Part shown: piece by piece, positions 10,877 through 23,203 of the stretch | Layout: each line of letters begins with the position of its first letter | Position numbering within the stretch: the first letter of the stretch is position 1 | From: Megalobrama amblycephala | Taxonomy: Eukaryota; Chordata; Actinopteri; Cypriniformes; Xenocyprididae | Direction of reading: 5' to 3' | Length of the DNA stretch: 64,000 bases | Assembly (NCBI RefSeq): GCF_018812025.1 | Contig: NC_063057.1 | Coordinates: forward strand, 13,847,841-13,911,840 | Position numbers and translations under genes: made by a program | Notes under the pieces: generated by a model | What the model was told of the DNA's origin: nothing | What the model saw: only the letters and a program-made list of their open reading frames with translations | Database searches by the model: none

Positions 10877-11690
10877 GTGAGTGTACGTTCGTGGTTGCTT
10901 GTGAATATGTTGTAAGTACATACTAGCTGATTTTTTTCTTTTCTCTAGCTTGACCTCTGATATATGAAAACTATTAAAATAATTCTAGATCTTTACCTTG
11001 ACATCTTTACCAGTCTAATAATATTAGTTCAACTAACTTCATTATGTGCATCTTGGGATGCTTGGGAAGGGGTTCTTGTGTATACAATAATTACTTTAAT
11101 TACAGTAATAATTACTTTAATTACAATAATTATATATACATTGAATACAGGCTGTAACCAAGTCTTTTTTATTAAAAGGAATTAAATAATTAAAAGATTA
11201 AAAGGGATTTAAGGAAATAATGAAAAAGAAATAAGAATGGTATGTCTAATATGTCAAAAATTTGGGGGGACAAAATCAAAATTGAAATTTGACCATTTCT
11301 AATTATTGGGGGGGACTTGTCCCCCTCAATATCTATGGTGGTTATGGCTCTGGTATACAGTAATTACAATAAGTTCTTGTATTTTTTTAACTAATGAGTG
11401 AAGGAACATAATCTCGCTATTTAGTTCAATAAAAAAATAAAAGTAAATTATATATTTAGATATTTTTTCGTGAATTTATTGTTAATTTGTGTAAAGAAAC
11501 ATTTACAAAATAGCATGTACTGTTTTTAAAAAATATATTTTTGTATATAAGATATTGCAAACGATATTTCACAATATTTCACATTATAAAGAAACTCCAT
11601 TAGATGAAAAGGTCCTTTAAATTATGAAAACATTAATGTAGTTGTTCCTGTCCTGTCCTGTCATGTCCAGTTCCTGTCCATATTTACACA

Positions 11691-12024
11691 ACCGTTCAAA
11701 AGTTTGACATTAAGGTACATTAAAGAATTAATATTCCTATTAAGCAAGGACACATTAAATTGACAGTAAAGACATTTAGAATGTTACAAATTTCTATTTC
11801 AAATAAAGGTTTAAACTTTCTGTTCATCAAACAATCCTAAAAATGTATCATAGATATTAAGCAGAGCAACTGTTTTCAACATTGATAATAAGAAATATTT
11901 CTTGATCAGAAAATCAGTATATTAGAATCATTTCTAAAGGATCATGTGACACTGAAGATCAAATAAATGCAGCCTTAGAGAGCATACGAGACTTCTTTCC
12001 CAAACTTTTGAACAGTAGTGTACT
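11691..12024. repeat. R1-type interspersed repeat
   Basis: It begins ACCGTTCAAAAGTTTGACA and ends ACTTTTGAACAGTAGTG, with internal GGATCATGTGACACTGAAGA and AAATAAATGCAGCCTTAG. The ends are inverted (CGTTCAAAAGTTT against ACTTTTGAAC), suggesting a non-autonomous DNA element. Its class is unassigned. Confidence 0.8.
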
Positions 12025-12779
12025 GTATTTACTTTATTTTTCAGTCCAGCATAGTGGAGAGTGACATGAAGTTATTTATGAGTGAGAGGGGAAATGGCAT
12101 CAAAACGGCATAGTGTGTCAGGAGTATGTGCGTTGAAAATCGGCTCAAGTGCTGATTAAAAAAAGTGACCTATTCAGCTACGCAATTCTGGTCAGATGAT
12201 GCTTTCCCACTGAATTAATCAAAGCTCATGGGCCAAAAACATCATCATCAAGGAGCTGTATTTCTAGGTGTTTTTTTTTAGCTTCTAGGTTTCACTTTGT
12301 GTTCTTTTTCAGTGTGTTTTTTTAGCACATTTTTATCAGCGTTTTATCCCACTGTTTCTTTGGGTACAGTTGCATCTCCCACTCAACAGGGGAAATCAGT
12401 GAGTAGCTGTGGTCAGAGATGACAAGCTTCCATCCTCCTGCTTTCTCAGGTCCCTCTGGTGTTCTTCATCTCCTCAGAGAGGTTCTTCTCTTCCTGTGTG
12501 TGTGACTGTGTTAAATCTGACAAGGAGTATTGGGACTGCCAACAGAGATTACGGTGTACACGGTGTTTCAATTTGCAACTCTCATCTGAAAATGCCGTCC
12601 CTCACTTTTCTGTGTCTGTTAGCTACATGAACACACACACACACACACACACACACCTGTAACTGTCGTACCTGTCAGTCTGGTTAGCTTCTCTAGTGTG
12701 TGCTTTTCAGATGAGCTGTCATTCATTACCTCACATCTGTTGAGCTGGCCCTTTTCTCTCTTTCAACTATTTACTTAAT

Positions 12780-14290
12780 TCTGTTTATTTCCCCTTCCCT
12801 TTCCTTTTTGTATTATTTTCCTTTTCCTCCTCTACTTCTTTCTTTTACCTCTTTTACCTTACCTTAACTTTCTTTTCCTTTCCTTTCCTTTCCTTTCCTT
12901 TCCTTTCCTTTCCTTTCCTTTCCTTTCCTTTCCTTTCCTTATTATTTTCCTTTTCCTCCTCTACTTCTTTCTTTTACCTCTTTTACCTTACCTTACTCTT
13001 CTTGTCTTTAACTTCCACTTTTCCCTTTCCTTTCCTTTCCTTTCCTTTCCTTTCCTTTCCTTTCCTTTCCTTTCCTTTCCTTTCCTTTCCTTTCCTTTCC
13101 TTTCCTTTCCTTTCCTTTCCTTTCCTGTCCTGTCCTGTCCTTTCCTGTCCTGTCCTGTCCTGTCCTGTCCCTTTTCTTCTCAATTTTCCTTACCTTTACT
13201 CTCTTTTCCATTTCCTATTCCTGTTCTTTTCCTGTCCATAACAATTTATGTGTTATTTTCCTTTCCTCTTCTTCTCTTTTCTTTTTTTCTTCTTTATACT
13301 CTTCCCGTCCTTAACTATTCCTTTTTTTCCTGTTTACTGTTCCTCATCCTTTCCTTTCTTATTTTTATTTTTCCATTCCATTGACATTTCCTGTCCTCTT
13401 TACTTTTTTCTCTTCCTCTTAATTTTCGTTTCCTTTACTCTTTTCTTTATTTTTTCCTCTTCCTCTTAATTTTCTTCCCGCCTTTTAACTATTCCACTCA
13501 CTCTCCATATTCCTTTCCTTTCCTTTCCTTTCCTTTCCTTTCCTTTCCTTTCCTTTCCTTTCCTTTCCTTTCCTTTCCTTTCCTTTCCTTTCCTTTCCTT
13601 TCCTTTCCTTTCCTTTCCTTTCCTGTCCTGTCCTGTCCTGTCCTGTCCTGTCCTGTCCCTTTTCTTCTCAATTTTCCTTACGTTTACTCTCTTTTCCATT
13701 TCCTATTCCCGTTCTTTTCCTGTCCATAACAATTTATGTGTTATTTTCTCTTTTCTTCTTTTCTTCTTTATACTCTTCCCATCCTTAACAATTCCTTTTT
13801 TCCTTTTTCCTGTTTACTGTTCCTCATCCTTTCCTTTCTTATTTTTTATTTTTTCATTCCTTTCCTTTCATGACATTTCCTGTCCTCTTTACTTTTTCTC
13901 TTCCTCTTCATTTTTGTTTCCTTTACTCTTTTCTTTATTTTTTCCTCTTCCTCTTTATTTTCTTCCCAGCCTTTAACCATTCCACTCACTCTCCATATTC
14001 CTTTTCTTTTCTTTTCTTTTCTTTTCTTTTCTTTTCTTTTCTTTTCTTTTCTTTTCTTTTCTTTTCTTTTCTTTTCTTTTCTTTTCTTTTCTTTTCCTCT
14101 TCCTCTGTCCTCACTCCTTTCCTCTTTCTCTTGATTTTGTGACTTCTACTTTCTCTCTCTCTTCCTTTCATACTCTTCCTTTTTCCTTTCCTTGTCCTCT
14201 TCCTGCCTATAACTATTCTTCTTTCTCTCCATCCTCCTTTACTGTCCTATCCTATACTCTCTCTTAGCCTCTTCCCCTTCTTCTCTCTCT
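12780..14290. repeat. Polypyrimidine region with (TTTCC)n, (CCTGT)n and (TTTTC)n arrays
   Basis: About 1.5 kb is almost entirely C and T on the plus strand. Pure (TTTCC)n runs lie at about 12869-12940, 13027-13126 and 13512-13623. The last two continue into (CCTGT)n blocks, and a (TTTTC)n run lies at 14001-14096. Non-repetitive linkers are duplicated: the stretch around 13170-13500 recurs at about 13650-13990 with small changes, and 12945-13000 recurs the sequence before 12869. Long lysine/arginine or serine/phenylalanine reading frames here are simply repeat translation. Confidence 0.92.
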
Positions 14291-15146
14291 CTTCTCCCAA
14301 GTATAAAAATAAGTATCTCAATTGCAAATTGAAGTGTCTTCTCAGCTAAACCTAGTCTGGAAATGTAAACAGGCACACTTACACATACTCAGAATGAACC
14401 TGATCAGCTGATGCTGCTGGTATACACTGTGGCTCATGCAACCCTCATTTGCATGAACAACTCCTTGACTTGCATGACCCCTCCGCTGTCTGTCAGAAGC
14501 GATGCACCAAGTGTGCAGTGATGGCCCTCCAGAGCACTATCAACAGGCCATTAGCTTCCCTCTAATAAAACACATTCATTCAGAGCTATTTTGATTTATT
14601 CACTAAATATAAACAAGCAGTAGCCACTGCAGGATCTTTTGGCGCTGAAGGAGAGGAGAGGTAAAGGGAAAGAGAAGGAAAGACTAGAAATACAAGTTAA
14701 TGCAGTAAAAAAGAGCAAGAGAGAGAGAGAGAGAGAGTGAGAGATTAAAAGGATGGAAGGAATAAGGGAAAGGTTGCATAGAAGATCAAGGCTCTGAGAC
14801 ATGTGAGCCAGGTCAGGTGAATGAAATGAGGAAATTGAACTTATCAACCACACAACTGCTTCAGATTCAGTTTGCAAACGCGGCAGCATGGCAAGTAGCT
14901 GCTGATACGGTGCAGATCCAGGACAGCATTAAAGCAAAGCCTGAGGGGCTACCTGGACTTGTGCTCCATGTTAAGTTGCATTTGTTCTTCATTTTATTTC
15001 TTTAAAATCCTCTTTGTGTATGACAAAGAGAGGAGCAGATGAATACAGATACACAAAACATTTTTTGAGCAAAAAAAAACAAAACCCAGATATTTTTATA
15101 AATTACTTTCTGAATCCACACCCTACATAAATAGATAACATGTGTT

Positions 15147-15318
15147 AGAGCTGTAAAATCGATTAATTGTGATTAATCACATCGTACATAAGTCTGTGTT
15201 TTTATAGTATATGTGTGTTTATATATTATATTTCTGTCTGTGTGTATACTGTATATACACACATATATTATGTAAACAGACTCTTATGTTAGATGTGATT
15301 AATCGATTTTACAGCCAT
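15147..15318. mobile_element. Short inverted-repeat element with GATTAATC termini
   Basis: The left end GCTGTAAAATCGATTAATTG is inverted at the right end as AATCGATTTTACAGCC. The arms continue inward through GATTAATCACATC. The CTGTAAAATCGATTAAT terminus resembles hAT-type non-autonomous fish elements. It is non-coding, about 170 bp. Confidence 0.7.
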
Positions 15319-16197
15319 AGTACATATGTATGTATGTATGTATTAAGAATCCATCCATCCATCCATCCATCCATTATTTAGAGTTTTTTTGGGAAAAAGT
15401 AAGCGTTACTAGTATATCTGTGTGAGAGAGAGCGAACTTATATATGCATTTAGTTTTCCTTGTTTTTGCATCATTCTCTCACTTTGTGTTCAATGATAAG
15501 CTCTGTCTCATGCCTCATTCAACCAGAAGCCGCATACTTCATTATGCTCTCTGCAGGAGCCACACGCACTCAGCAGAGTGAATATTCAGTGCCACTGCAG
15601 TCCACCACACTACATTCTGCCTCTTTTAATACATTGATTGGACGGGAGTTGTTATTGTGCTTTATCACTATGGTTTTTGATGGGCAGGTGAGGCATGTGC
15701 TATTATGTGATCCTGGAGCGCAGCTAATCTAGGAGGCTTTACAACAATGGATATGCCTAGAACAGTTTTTCAGCTACTAGCAGTAAAAAAGCTGCACTGG
15801 GATTTGATAGTTTCAACCTAACATGCAAAACAACAGATACCAAAATTCCAAAGTAGATGAATAGCCATATTATAATAGCCAACATGCAGTGGCTCTCATA
15901 AATATTCAGAAACTTCACATTTTAAAATGTATTAAGCCATTGCGTAAGATAACAAACCAAGTGCCACTGATTTTAAAGAAAGTTAATAAAAATAACTTTT
16001 TTTTTTTCTAGCAAAACATTTCACAAAATGTTTATCATTTTTTAATTTATTAAAATGATTCTGTCCAAAATTAAAATATTTGGACACTTTATAGTGTAGC
16101 GAGTTAGCTCAAAAGGGGAAATATTAATAATTATTCATAACATATTATGTTATATTTGAATCAGTTAATCAGATTAACTTGATGTAGCTACATTAAA

Positions 16198-16888
16198 GCT
16201 ACATTAAACGTGGTTTTTTGAAGCTTTGATTGTGTTTATAGTGTGCAATATAACATGTGTTCATGTTTCGCATGTAACAAAACACAGTATTTTTCACATA
16301 ATTTACTTATCTGTATACCGCTGTTTCCACTGTCATAAAAACGGGCTGATGACTTCCTTGTTCTATGAAGTCCCTCCTTCAGAAATATGTAACGAGTTCT
16401 GATTGTGCCAGCGGTTCCTGTGCTGTGATTCGACAGCAGCTTAGCGCTCTATGGCTCTGAGCGAACCTTGCCCGGAAAAGTCACGCCTCTTACCATAACG
16501 TGGAGATGCACGCGCTCAGTGTTATTGTAAACATGTCTTTAATTTTACCCTATCAATATGAGCCGGAATCAGACCCGGTGATTGGACTGCGGGATGAAAA
16601 TAACAGCGTTTTGACGACATGGCGACAAACACACTCTACAAACGCAACTCTTGTGTATTCCTGTGGGCGGAGGTTAGTCAAAAAACTGTTTTAGTGACGT
16701 CATTAAAGAAGGAAGTAGAGGGATGTAGTCCAAACTGGCCGTTCGATGTAGGTGACTTCTGTTAAATAAAATATCTCGCTTGGCATTGAACTTTGAGCTT
16801 TAAAATTTTACAAATTTTATTTATACTCTAACAACAACATTACACACTAACTAAAGTTTGAAACATGGGATCACGAAGAACGGGACCT
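16198..16888. mobile_element. TTAA-flanked non-autonomous element (P6)
   Basis: The right end reads GGGACCTTTAA, matching the CCT|TTAA end of the other TTAA-type elements here. A TTAA lies at the left near 16194-16197. The inward sequence near the right end (AAAGTTTGAAACATGGGATC) and a tract resembling the P5 interior (AGCGAG-like, AAGTTCAATG-like on the reverse strand) link it to the family. The left boundary is approximate. Confidence 0.55.
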
Positions 16889-18395
16889 TTAAGATTACAA
16901 TCAATTAATCAGTTCATCCTGTGAACACTCAGTATTGATTATTAATTCATTCTAAGAAAAGGGTATTTTTCATAGCCACCGAAAAATAATTCTTTCTTAG
17001 CATTTACAGCCCTTAGAGCGTGTAACAAGTTTGAGATCATTTAAGTGACAGTTATTTGCAGGCAGGGAGTCAGAACCAAATATGTATTGTGCACAAATTT
17101 ATTAACTAAAACACGAACACAACTAATCTAAACACATACACACAATCGCACATACAGTACATGGGTAGAATGGAAAATAAAAGAATGAACTGAAAACGGA
17201 AACAGGGAATGAAGAGTCATTTATTATTATTTCAAAACACCTTGTTAAGAGAGTTCTACTGCTTATCCTAAACTCCTGCTTAGTGAAAAGATTCAATACT
17301 TGCATGCCTTTGCAGTGAAAGCAGTCTGTTGTTCTGAACAGGTTCTTGGTGATTCCATGAATTGATGGTGTTGAAGTTGCAATTGATTTCTCCTGCGTTG
17401 AATGAAGAAATGATGACAAACTTGCATGGTTTGAATCTTGTAGTGGGGAAAAAGTTCTCTCTCTCTTCTAAGTAAGCACATGGCTGGGGTGCAGGTTGAG
17501 GCCTGTGTGGCCTGTGAGGCCTCCGGCCCAAGCCAGAGAGGCCACAGAGCAGCCAGGAGCAATAGAGAATCAGTCGGGAACAAGAGAAGGCAGTCAAACT
17601 GACAGTGCCTTTTAAAGTCTGGGAGAAGTCACCTCTCTTAGGGTTGACCTGACCAATGAGATTTCCGAGTGGAAAATTCTTCTGTGGGGGCGTTTTACGG
17701 CTCTTTGTGTTTTGAGCCTGATTAAAATGGGCCTGGTGGGTTTGTGTCCGTTTATACTCTGATTAATACAACAAACACAAACTGCATTCTGTGAGGAGGT
17801 GAAAGTGTGAGTCGTTAAATGAGCATTAATTTGAAAGGAGTTCCCTCATAAGATATGCATAAAATGAAAATACTATGCAAGAGACACTTTACAAGTTATA
17901 ATCATACGCACAATGTCCTGGGATGCATGTTCATTTACAGATCACTTTGTCTATAAATTAATGCAGGGAAGTCTGTTTTTAGGGCTATGGGCTTTTCTTA
18001 TGGCCTCTGCTTTTCCACGTTGCTACATAGTTCAGAGCAATAAATGACCATATCAGTCGGTATCCATGGTTACTGAGGCCCTTGCCCAAGTTGGTCTTTT
18101 GGGGATGGGTCCACAGACCCCAGAGTGAGTTTTAAAGATTATTTGTTGAATATGACAAGTAATTGTATCATTCATTATTATATCAGTCATTACAATAGTT
18201 GTCAAAGGTAACTGACCTTAAACATCTACTATAATGACATTGGGACCAGTTGAGAAAAATGGAAAAGCGTTTGTTTGTTCCTTTGTTAATTTGATATCAT
18301 TATTTAACACAAGTTATTTATTGTCATCCATCATTTTTGCTCATAGACATTCAGGCAGATGGAAACTTCAGGCGTGCCGTTTGTTGTGTTTGCAG

Positions 18396-18580
18396 GTCTC
18401 AGCGGTGGATTCTCTTGAAGGACCCCTGTTGCAGGTGGAGGGTCTCGGCGACTTGCGACTGGAGCTCCACAGCAAGAAGCTCAACATCCACCTGGTGCTA
18501 ATCGACGAGCTCCATCGACACCTCTACATCAAGTCTACTAGCCGTGTGGGTCACCGCGGCAAAGACAAGGACAAGGGACG
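18396..18580 (+). CDS. exoc4: exoc4 coding exon 4
   Basis: This exon encodes residues 156-216 plus two bases of codon 217, beginning [20 protein letters not shown] and including [20 protein letters not shown]. It ends in a basic stretch, HRGKDKDKG. The acceptor is TTTGCAG|GTC and the donor is CG|GTGAGC. The conserved LHSKK...[18 protein letters not shown] block is diagnostic for SEC8. The basic tail begins a variable linker that continues in exon 5. Confidence 0.97.
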
Positions 18581-20074
18581 GTGAGCTACTGTAGATTTGA
18601 TTGGGCGGTGCATGCAGTTTGGCAAAAGTAGATGCTAATTAGAGGTAGAAGCCAGAATTCAAAGACTTCAAATCTAGTGTGAATTCAAATCAAAGAATAT
18701 TCAAGAATGAAAAGTACACATTGTCATTTTAAAGATTTGTGGTCTCAGTGTTTGAACCCAAAGTAGAACAACAATATGAAAATATTACAAAATGTGAATA
18801 AAAATCTTTTTGATTCAGGTTGTGGCAGTAAACTGAAAGCAATTACCTTTGGAGTGGCAAAGTCATTTCTCAGCTTTAGATTAATTTACCTTCGCAGGTT
18901 GCTGGTGGCAGGGCGCACAGCTCATCTAATTACTGTGTGTGTACTTTTTAAAGAGAGAGACGTGCTCTCTTAAACCAAACATCCCATGAGTCACTGCTGT
19001 CTGATCATTAATAAGAGTGTGGAATATGCCAGACAGAATAACTGATCAGACTAATTAAGAATCCAGGCCTGAATATGGGCCAGAGCTGGTGTAAAAACCC
19101 CAGCTAGTTTGACATTCTGAATAAACTTTAATTAGTCAAAGGGGTGACACGTAGAAAATGTGTCACGCTTCTTCTTTAAAGTCTGTTTCTGAATCTCAGC
19201 GTAGTTCTGCTTCGATTAATAACAGGCTGCTAACGGGGTGATTACGCTATCTTGAAGGGAAATCACAATATTAATTCTTTATTGAAGGCTTCGTTCACCA
19301 GGCTCTTAAATCATTAGCTTGTTGGTAAACAAAGCCTCTCTGGCCCTGTTGCATCCTTCTCACCAGAGTCGTGTAATTAGCCGATTTGCGACTGTTCTCT
19401 TCCTGGCCTGGCCGCCGTGGCACTGATGCCGGCATTCAGCACAAACAGAGATAAGTCATTCGCACCCTTGCGGATGAGCACGAGAGGAATGATAATAGGT
19501 TTTTGCTTTTCTCGATGGCGACACGGCCGCCCACGTGCGCACTGTCGCCGGGGGATTGCTGACCCCCTCCGTCAGCGTGCCGTGTGAACCGCCACGGCTG
19601 CCTCTGCAATGCTAATTCTCGGAGATTAGACAAGGCGCAGCGGTGTAGCGCATTAAGCTAATGCAGGTTGGTGACCCTGCAGGGCTGAAGTGTGGAGTTG
19701 TTTGTAATAGTGTTTTTGATCTCAGAATTGAGCGTCCATGTTTGTCACTCTTCCACTGCTCTGTTTATGGCCATGTAATTATAGCGCAACGCTTTCATGA
19801 GGAGAAGTGATTTATTAGTCAGGGTCATGACGCGACTGCAATTTTCTGGCAGGATTTTTATTCATTTCGTCTCTCTCGTGTTTTGCAATCTGCCTTGTTT
19901 GATTCTTCCTGTTCTGACCACTTTAATGGCAATGTTTTAGCGGAAAGTTCTCTATTATTTTCATAAAACATGGTCTTTTTTACGAATGTTTAAACAACAG
20001 TTGCTGTCATTCTGAAAATGGTTTCTATCGTGAAGAAGGAAATTACATTTACCTGTATTGTTGGTCTTTTTCAG
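18581..20074 (+). other. exoc4 intron 4
   Basis: GT-AG intron with acceptor CTTTTTCAG. Unlike its neighbours it has no obvious transposon or long microsatellite. A GC-richer island at 19150-19660 with ATTA cores is described separately. Confidence 0.85.
19150..19660. promoter_or_regulatory. Candidate conserved non-coding island in exoc4 intron 4
   Basis: This stretch contrasts with the AT-rich repeat background. It has mixed composition, several homeodomain-type cores (TAATTAG, AATCATTAGC, CATTAAGCTAATG), an E-box/CACGTG (CCACGTGCGC), and no repeat signature or open exon. This is the look of a vertebrate intronic enhancer, but conservation was not tested, so the call is only a suggestion. 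Confidence 0.25.
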
Positions 20075-20175
20075 GTCCGCTCCAAAGGACACATCTGTTT
20101 TGGATGTCGGTGGTTTGTCCACTCCACGCAAGCTCACAGAACCCTCACAGTTCAGCACCCCAGGAACATCCAGCA
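20075..20175 (+). CDS. exoc4: exoc4 coding exon 5 (variable linker)
   Basis: This exon completes codon 217 (Arg), encodes residues 218-250 and gives one base of codon 251. The peptide is SAPKDTSVLDVGGLSTPRKL followed by TEPSQFSTPGTSS. It corresponds to the less conserved mammalian stretch with VPLIDVTNLPTPRK, and the LSTPRK match anchors it. It is rich in Ser, Thr and Pro and lies between the N-terminal helical domain and the DPEENS block of exon 6. The acceptor is TTTTCAG|G and the donor is A|GTAAGA. Confidence 0.92.
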
Positions 20176-20365
20176 GTAAGAACCTCCACAAACAGAACAA
20201 CAGAAATAACAAAAATTCTGGAAACACTGGGCCAAAAACCAAACCTAAATATAAAATTGTAGTATTGTTGTAATGTGTTAAAATATGCATCAAAATATGG
20301 TGCTAATTATTAGAGATGCAGTGAATTGAATATAAATTAAATACAAAAATATTAAATATTTTAAA

Positions 20366-20466
20366 TATTTTGTTGTAAATGTAAAAGTAATGCTTTACTT
20401 TACTAGAAAAAAGTAATCTGATTATGTAACTCGCGTTACATGTAACGCATTACCCCAAACACTGCC
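20366..20466. repeat. hAT-like repeat fragment
   Basis: The segment ends GTAACGCATTACCCCAAACACTG, with an inner palindrome CGCGTTACATGTAACGCAT. This is a terminus commonly seen in teleost non-autonomous hAT-like repeats. Only one end is recognisable. Confidence 0.5.
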
Positions 20467-21168
20467 ATTAGCCATTGAAAGAGAGTATATAGAGTGCTAC
20501 TTTTGCAAGAGTGAATTAGAACTTGATTTAGTGGCTCATAATTTGAATGATGGATTCCTCTCTGCTGTACTGAAGGGAACAGCGGGTGTCCGGGCCGTTA
20601 GGAAGTGAGAGGTGATTTTGTTGGGCCTGGTGCTCCATATTGTCTGCCAGTGTTCAAAGTGCTAATTAAATCATTAGGACACATCTGACCAGTGTCACTG
20701 TGTCTATTAATATGCCACTGGGGGCTGCCACAGATAAGAAAAAACTTGCAAATGTTGCTTTTTGTGTTACTGAAAGCAGTGGCTTACACATACTGCTATT
20801 AAACGTACATGGAGATGGTCATTGTAATATACACACACACTAATACTTTGACATACCAATTTTCTCTTACAATTACACAGTGACTCACACATTCATGCAT
20901 CTCTAAAAAAGACGTGTCTGCACACACACAAGAACACGCTCTCTCAGGTTTCATGATCTCAGTACATCATGTTTCAGTAAGCATATTAACCGGTGCAGAT
21001 GAGATACTCTCTTACGTTATTAATCATGCAGCACTGTCAGCACAGCGGGGGTGCGGGCCTTGTTATCCATGCTCTCCTGTGTGGGGCCGACTCCACTGTG
21101 AGCTCAGAGACTGTTATCAGACCCACCAACCCACCCACAGCTGTCTGTTTCTCATACACTGTCTCTGA

Positions 21169-21282
21169 TTGATCTATCTATCTATCTGTCTGTGTGTCTA
21201 TCTATCTATCTATCTATCTATCTATGTGTCTGTCTATCTATCTATCTATCTATCTATGTGTCTGTCTATCTATCTATCTATG

Positions 21283-21315
<33 letters not shown>

Positions 21316-21470
21316 GTCTGTGTGTCTGTCTGTGTGTCTATCTATCTATCTGTCTGTGTGTCTATCTATCTATCTATCTATCTTTGTCTGTCTGTGTGTC
21401 TATCTATCTATCTATCTATCTGTGTGTCTGTCTGTGTGTCTATCTATCTATCTGTCTGTGTGTCTGTGTG

Positions 21471-21509
<39 letters not shown>

Positions 21510-21564
21510 GTCTGTGTGTCTGTCTATCTATCTATCTATCTATCTATATTTGTCTGTCTGTGTG

Positions 21565-21603
<39 letters not shown>

Positions 21604-21656
21604 GTGTGTCTGTCTGTGTGTCTATCTATCTATCTGTCTGTGTGTCTGTCTGTGTG

Positions 21657-21697
<41 letters not shown>

Positions 21698-21738
21698 ATA
21701 TCTATCTATCTCTGTCTGTCTGTGTGTCTATCTATCTA

Positions 21739-21786
<48 letters not shown>

Positions 21787-21856
21787 TCTATCTGTTTGTC
21801 TGTGTGTCTATCTATCTATCTATCTGTCTGTGTGTCTATCTATCTATCTATCTATC

Positions 21857-21939
<83 letters not shown>

Positions 21940-21968
21940 CTCTGTATGTCTGTCTGTCTGTCTGTCTA
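21169..21968. repeat. (TATC)n/(TGTC)n compound microsatellite, about 0.8 kb
   Basis: Tetranucleotide array of TCTA units with interspersed TGTC and GTGT blocks, arranged in longer recurring modules. All three forward frames stay open across most of it, giving serine/tyrosine/leucine-rich translations that are artefacts, not genes. Confidence 0.97.
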
Positions 21969-22793
21969 TTTCACTTTAGATGATTACTCACACTTTAATT
22001 TTTCTTATTTGCTCTGATTTTGCTAAAGCAGGTAGAAGCCAGAATAATTTCTGTGTTGCCTGCAGTTTCTTCACATTACACGAAACGCTCGCAATTATTG
22101 CTGTCGCAGTGCTTTATGTGTGATAGGGTGACGCCATCAGACAACATTTCCCCTGCTGCGGAAGACGCTTCCCTTTTGTCGCCTATTTTGTCTAATGGCC
22201 TTTTGCACATCATTTGTCGGTGGTAATTGTAGTAATTATTTAGCAAGCTACAGTTTGGGGGGGTGAAAAAGAAAAACCTGAGCCCATTAACTTGCCATAA
22301 ACATTAAGACCATTTTAAACAGTCATTGGATTTGAGGGTATTAGCAGACAGGAAAATAAGCACTTCACTGTACGATCACTCTATTGAGCAGGTGAATATG
22401 GAGAGGTGTGTTATGCAGGTTTTTTAAGGAGTGTGCTGATGAGAAGGGAGGGAATGATTATAAAATGATGAAACATACCACTGAAAAATTGTTAAAGATG
22501 ACTCTAAAAATCTGTTTAAATTGCAGGTATTGTAAGTTCAAGGTTCATTGTAGGTTACTTAACGTTAACATTACTAACCTTTTTCCCTGTAAAAGCTCTA
22601 TTAAAAAAACTTAAGAATAAATTAAATGTAATAACATTAACATTAACATTCTAATATATAAATCTTAACAGATTGTTAGTACATTTAATACATATTCACA
22701 TTTATTCATTAATATATTCAAATTGGAATGTGCCTTTTAAATAGTTATGTAATAATAAACGATGTAACAATTCATTCAAAATCATATCATAAA

Positions 22794-22834
22794 GTTTTAC
22801 TACCTTACACATCTATGGTGTAAGGTAGTAAAAC
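22794..22834. repeat. 41-bp hairpin upstream of exon 6
   Basis: Perfect 17-bp arms (GTTTTACTACCTTACAC and its reverse complement) flank a 7-base loop. The hairpin ends 62 bp before the first base of exon 6. Confidence 0.9.
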
Positions 22835-22896
22835 ATCTATGCTGTAATTATATATTGTTGTAATGATCTTCATAGAGTGTATGTGTTGTTGTGCAG

Positions 22897-23134
22897 CCCG
22901 TGAGCTGCAGGAAATGAGAGAGGACCAGGACGTGGACCCAGAGGAGAACAGCGCAGAGTTCATGGGGATCCTGATCAAAGCTCTGGCCAAACTCAAGAAG
23001 ATCCCTGAGACCATTAAAGCTATCATGGAGCGGCTGGAGCCTGAGCTCAAGCAAATCCTCAAGAGATCCACCACTCAGATCGCTGACCACGCCTACCAGA
23101 GAGGAGAGAACCTGGCACAGGACAACCAGCCCAG
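22897..23134 (+). CDS. exoc4: exoc4 coding exon 6
   Basis: This exon completes codon 251 (Thr), encodes residues 252-329 and gives two bases of codon 330. It begins [20 protein letters not shown] and includes [20 protein letters not shown], then the [20 protein letters not shown] block. These match the EXOC4 stretch DPEENSTLFMGILIKGLAKLK and its continuation. The acceptor is TGTGCAG|C and the donor is CAG|GTAAAA, a weaker donor than the others. Confidence 0.96.
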
Positions 23135-23203
23135 GTAAAAGCTAATGGGATGATGGGGCTAGTAGCATCAATTGAAATTTGCTATCTGCCGTAAATATCC
23201 ATA

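Larger units (their letters stand above)
10877..18395 (+). other. exoc4 intron 3
   Basis: GT-AG intron of 7.5 kb. It holds an R1 repeat (11691-12024), a polypyrimidine region (12780-14290), an inverted-repeat element (15147-15318), a CCAT run near 15351-15374, and a TTAA-type element (16198-16888). The stretches 14300-15140 and 16900-18390 show no feature I recognise beyond a short (GA)n near 14716-14738. Confidence 0.85.
20176..22896 (+). other. exoc4 intron 5
   Basis: GT-AG intron with donor GTAAGA and acceptor TTGTGCAG. It holds a fragment of a dispersed repeat (20366-20466), a 0.8-kb (TATC)n/(TGTC)n array (21169-21968) and a 41-bp hairpin near the acceptor. The remainder is unassigned. 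Confidence 0.85.

Noticed and set aside
12983..14171. Lys/Arg/Glu-rich and Phe/Ser/Pro-rich open frames
   Set aside because: Pentanucleotide repeat translation on the two strands of the polypyrimidine region.
18234..18584. 116-residue frame around exon 4 as a separate gene
   Set aside because: Only 18396-18580 is coding. The part before it is intron read through the acceptor.
21169..22017. 282-residue open frame rich in Tyr, Leu, Ser, Ile and Cys
   Set aside because: It is the translation of a (TATC)n/(TGTC)n microsatellite. All three forward frames are open in the same way.
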